In this document: piece after piece, positions 6,216 to 7,057 of the stretch
Numbering within the stretch: the first letter of the stretch is position 1
Layout of the letters: each line of letters starts with the position of its first letter
Assembly (NCBI GenBank): GCA_913057845.1
Contig: CAJXPC010000089.1
Coordinates: 1 to 7,057, forward strand
Direction of reading: 5' to 3'
Length of the DNA: 7,057 bases
Source: an uncultured Pseudomonadota bacterium
GTDB lineage: Bacteria > Pseudomonadota > Gammaproteobacteria > Burkholderiales > Eutrophovitaceae
The notes under the pieces: generated by a model
What the model saw: only the letters and a program-made list of their open reading frames with translations
Told to the model about the DNA's origin: nothing
The model's database searches: none
Position numbers and translations under genes: made by a program

Positions 6216-7057
6216 CAGAAGTAGGACTCATCAAGAGCCACAATTGTTTTATGACCTGCTACGACTTGGTCTTTGAGTACACCGGATAATGGCAGTATGT
6301 TCTCTGCGTAAAAGCGGCTAGTCGCAAGTTTGTTTCTATAAAACTTTGCATTTGAACTCCCCGCATCTAATCCCTTCTTCGCGATAATTGCAGAACGCAC
6401 AAGCATCCATCCTCCAGCAACAGTACCGAAGAGTTTCAGCAGGGGTACGGATCCCGCAGAAGCTGTCTGCGGATCCTTAGAGTAAATTTCAACCACCCAA
6501 CGCACTGACTCTTCAAGAGCCTCCACGGAAATTTCAAATTTATCTCTCATCACGGATAAACCAGAATGATCCTTAAATGCATCAAGATCCTGCAGCGTTT
6601 GACGCATAAAACCGATCAATTGAAACGCAGTTACCCCATGCTCTGACGCGACTTTACGACCAATTAAATCGTTCGCCTGAATCCCAGTTGTACCCTCATA
6701 TATTGGTGTAATTCTTGCGTCACGCAGATACTGAGCCGCACCTGTTTCTTCAATAAATCCCATTCCCCCATGAACCTGCACCCCCATGGAAGTAATCTCA
6801 ATCGACTGCTCAGTACACCACCCTTTGACAACAGGAGTCAAAAGGTCAAAAAGACTCTGATAATTCGCTCTCTCTGCCTCATCCGCATGGTGCAGCGCCC
6901 GATCCAGATAAGAACAAGTTTGAAGCGCTACCGCACGCATCGCTTCTACTTGAGATTTCATAGTAAGGAGCATTCGTCTCACGTCTGGATGATGGATGAT
7001 CGAAACGCGCTCCCCAGAGCCAGCACCGATACTCCGTCCTTGTATACGACCTTTAGC
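6215..7057 (-). CDS. Acyl-CoA dehydrogenase, C-terminal half (runs off window)
   Basis: This FAD-dependent acyl-CoA dehydrogenase would carry out the first oxidation of an acyl-CoA and pass electrons to ETF. The frame stays open to the window edge: the 25 codons upstream of 6982 read AKGRIQGRSIGAGSG, then HHPDVRRM, a normal internal segment. The GTG at 6980-6982 is thus an internal Val, not a start. The 280 residues seen are about half of the roughly 590-600-residue subfamily that carries an extra C-terminal domain (DmdC-like). GVQVHGGMGFIEETGAAQYL and IYEGTTGIQAND are diagnostic. The Glu of IYEGT (codon 6695-6697) is at the position of the catalytic base. The remaining ~180 residues form the extra helical C-terminal domain ending in AGHKTIVALDESYF. 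The substrate cannot be read. The gene is coupled to yciA and holds a strong hairpin at 6449-6476. Confidence 0.93.
   Translation of the reverse strand, partial: AKGRIQGRSIGAGSGERVSIIHHPDVRRMLLTMKSQVEAMRAVALQTCSYLDRALHHADEAERANYQSLFDLLTPVVKGWCTEQSIEITSMGVQVHGGMGFIEETGAAQYLRDARITPIYEGTTGIQANDLIGRKVASEHGVTAFQLIGFMRQTLQDLDAFKDHSGLSVMRDKFEISVEALEESVRWVVEIYSKDPQTASAGSVPLLKLFGTVAGGWMLVRSAIIAKKGLDAGSSNAKFYRNKLATSRFYAENILPLSGVLKDQVVAGHKTIVALDESYF
6449..6476. repeat. Strong imperfect hairpin inside the acyl-CoA dehydrogenase gene
   Basis: The left arm GGATCCCGCAGA (6449-6460) pairs with TCTGCGGATCC (6466-6476) over 11 bp with a single bulged C, around a 5-nt loop. Each arm contains GGATCC. It encodes DPQTASAGS in the extra C-terminal domain. 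No T-run follows on either strand, so it is not a standard terminator. Its role, if any, is unknown. Confidence 0.6.

Noticed and set aside
6980..6982. GTG as the start of the acyl-CoA dehydrogenase
   Set aside because: The frame is open to the window edge, and the upstream codons encode a normal internal family segment ending in HHPDVRRM.

Overview
The window looks like the end of a metagenome-assembled contig from a proteobacterium, most likely a gammaproteobacterium. The evidence is a YciA-type thioesterase, a YciK-like short-chain dehydrogenase, a proteobacterial-type ETF:ubiquinone oxidoreductase, AT-leaning sequence and very tight gene packing. This placement rests on family resemblance only. 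There are no rRNA, tRNA, mobile-element or CRISPR signals.

Layout. Bases 1-47 are not biological. They match the end of Illumina P7, an 8-base i7 index and the complete Nextera Read-2/Tn5 mosaic-end adapter. Real DNA starts at about base 48, inside hpnC, which is therefore cut at its 5' end. Positions 49-3595 (+) hold a tightly coupled operon: hpnC (partial), hpnD, hpnE and a YciK-like short-chain dehydrogenase, with junctions of 1-bp overlap, 3-bp gap and 4-bp overlap. Positions 3583-4008 (-) hold a 4HBT/YbgC-FadM-like acyl-CoA thioesterase that converges on the dehydrogenase with a 13-bp overlap. A 108-bp divergent spacer (4009-4116) with two inverted repeats separates it from the ETF-ubiquinone oxidoreductase (4117-5745, +). 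After a 71-bp convergent spacer come yciA (5817-6215, -) and the C-terminal half of an acyl-CoA dehydrogenase (6215-7057, -), which runs off the right edge. These last two overlap by 1 bp, with the dehydrogenase upstream.

How the genes work together. HpnD, HpnC and HpnE are the three-step bacterial route from two farnesyl diphosphates to squalene, via presqualene diphosphate and hydroxysqualene. No squalene-hopene cyclase or other squalene-using enzyme is visible, so the fate of the squalene cannot be read here. The right half concerns acyl-CoA metabolism. The acyl-CoA dehydrogenase would pass electrons to ETF, the ETF-ubiquinone oxidoreductase would deliver them to quinone, and two hotdog thioesterases would hydrolyse acyl-CoAs.

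I see no clear new multi-gene system. The points most worth a second look are the dehydrogenase coupled to hpnE with altered catalytic motifs, the inverted repeats in the divergent spacer, a strong hairpin inside the acyl-CoA dehydrogenase gene, and the adapter that creates a false N-terminus for HpnC.
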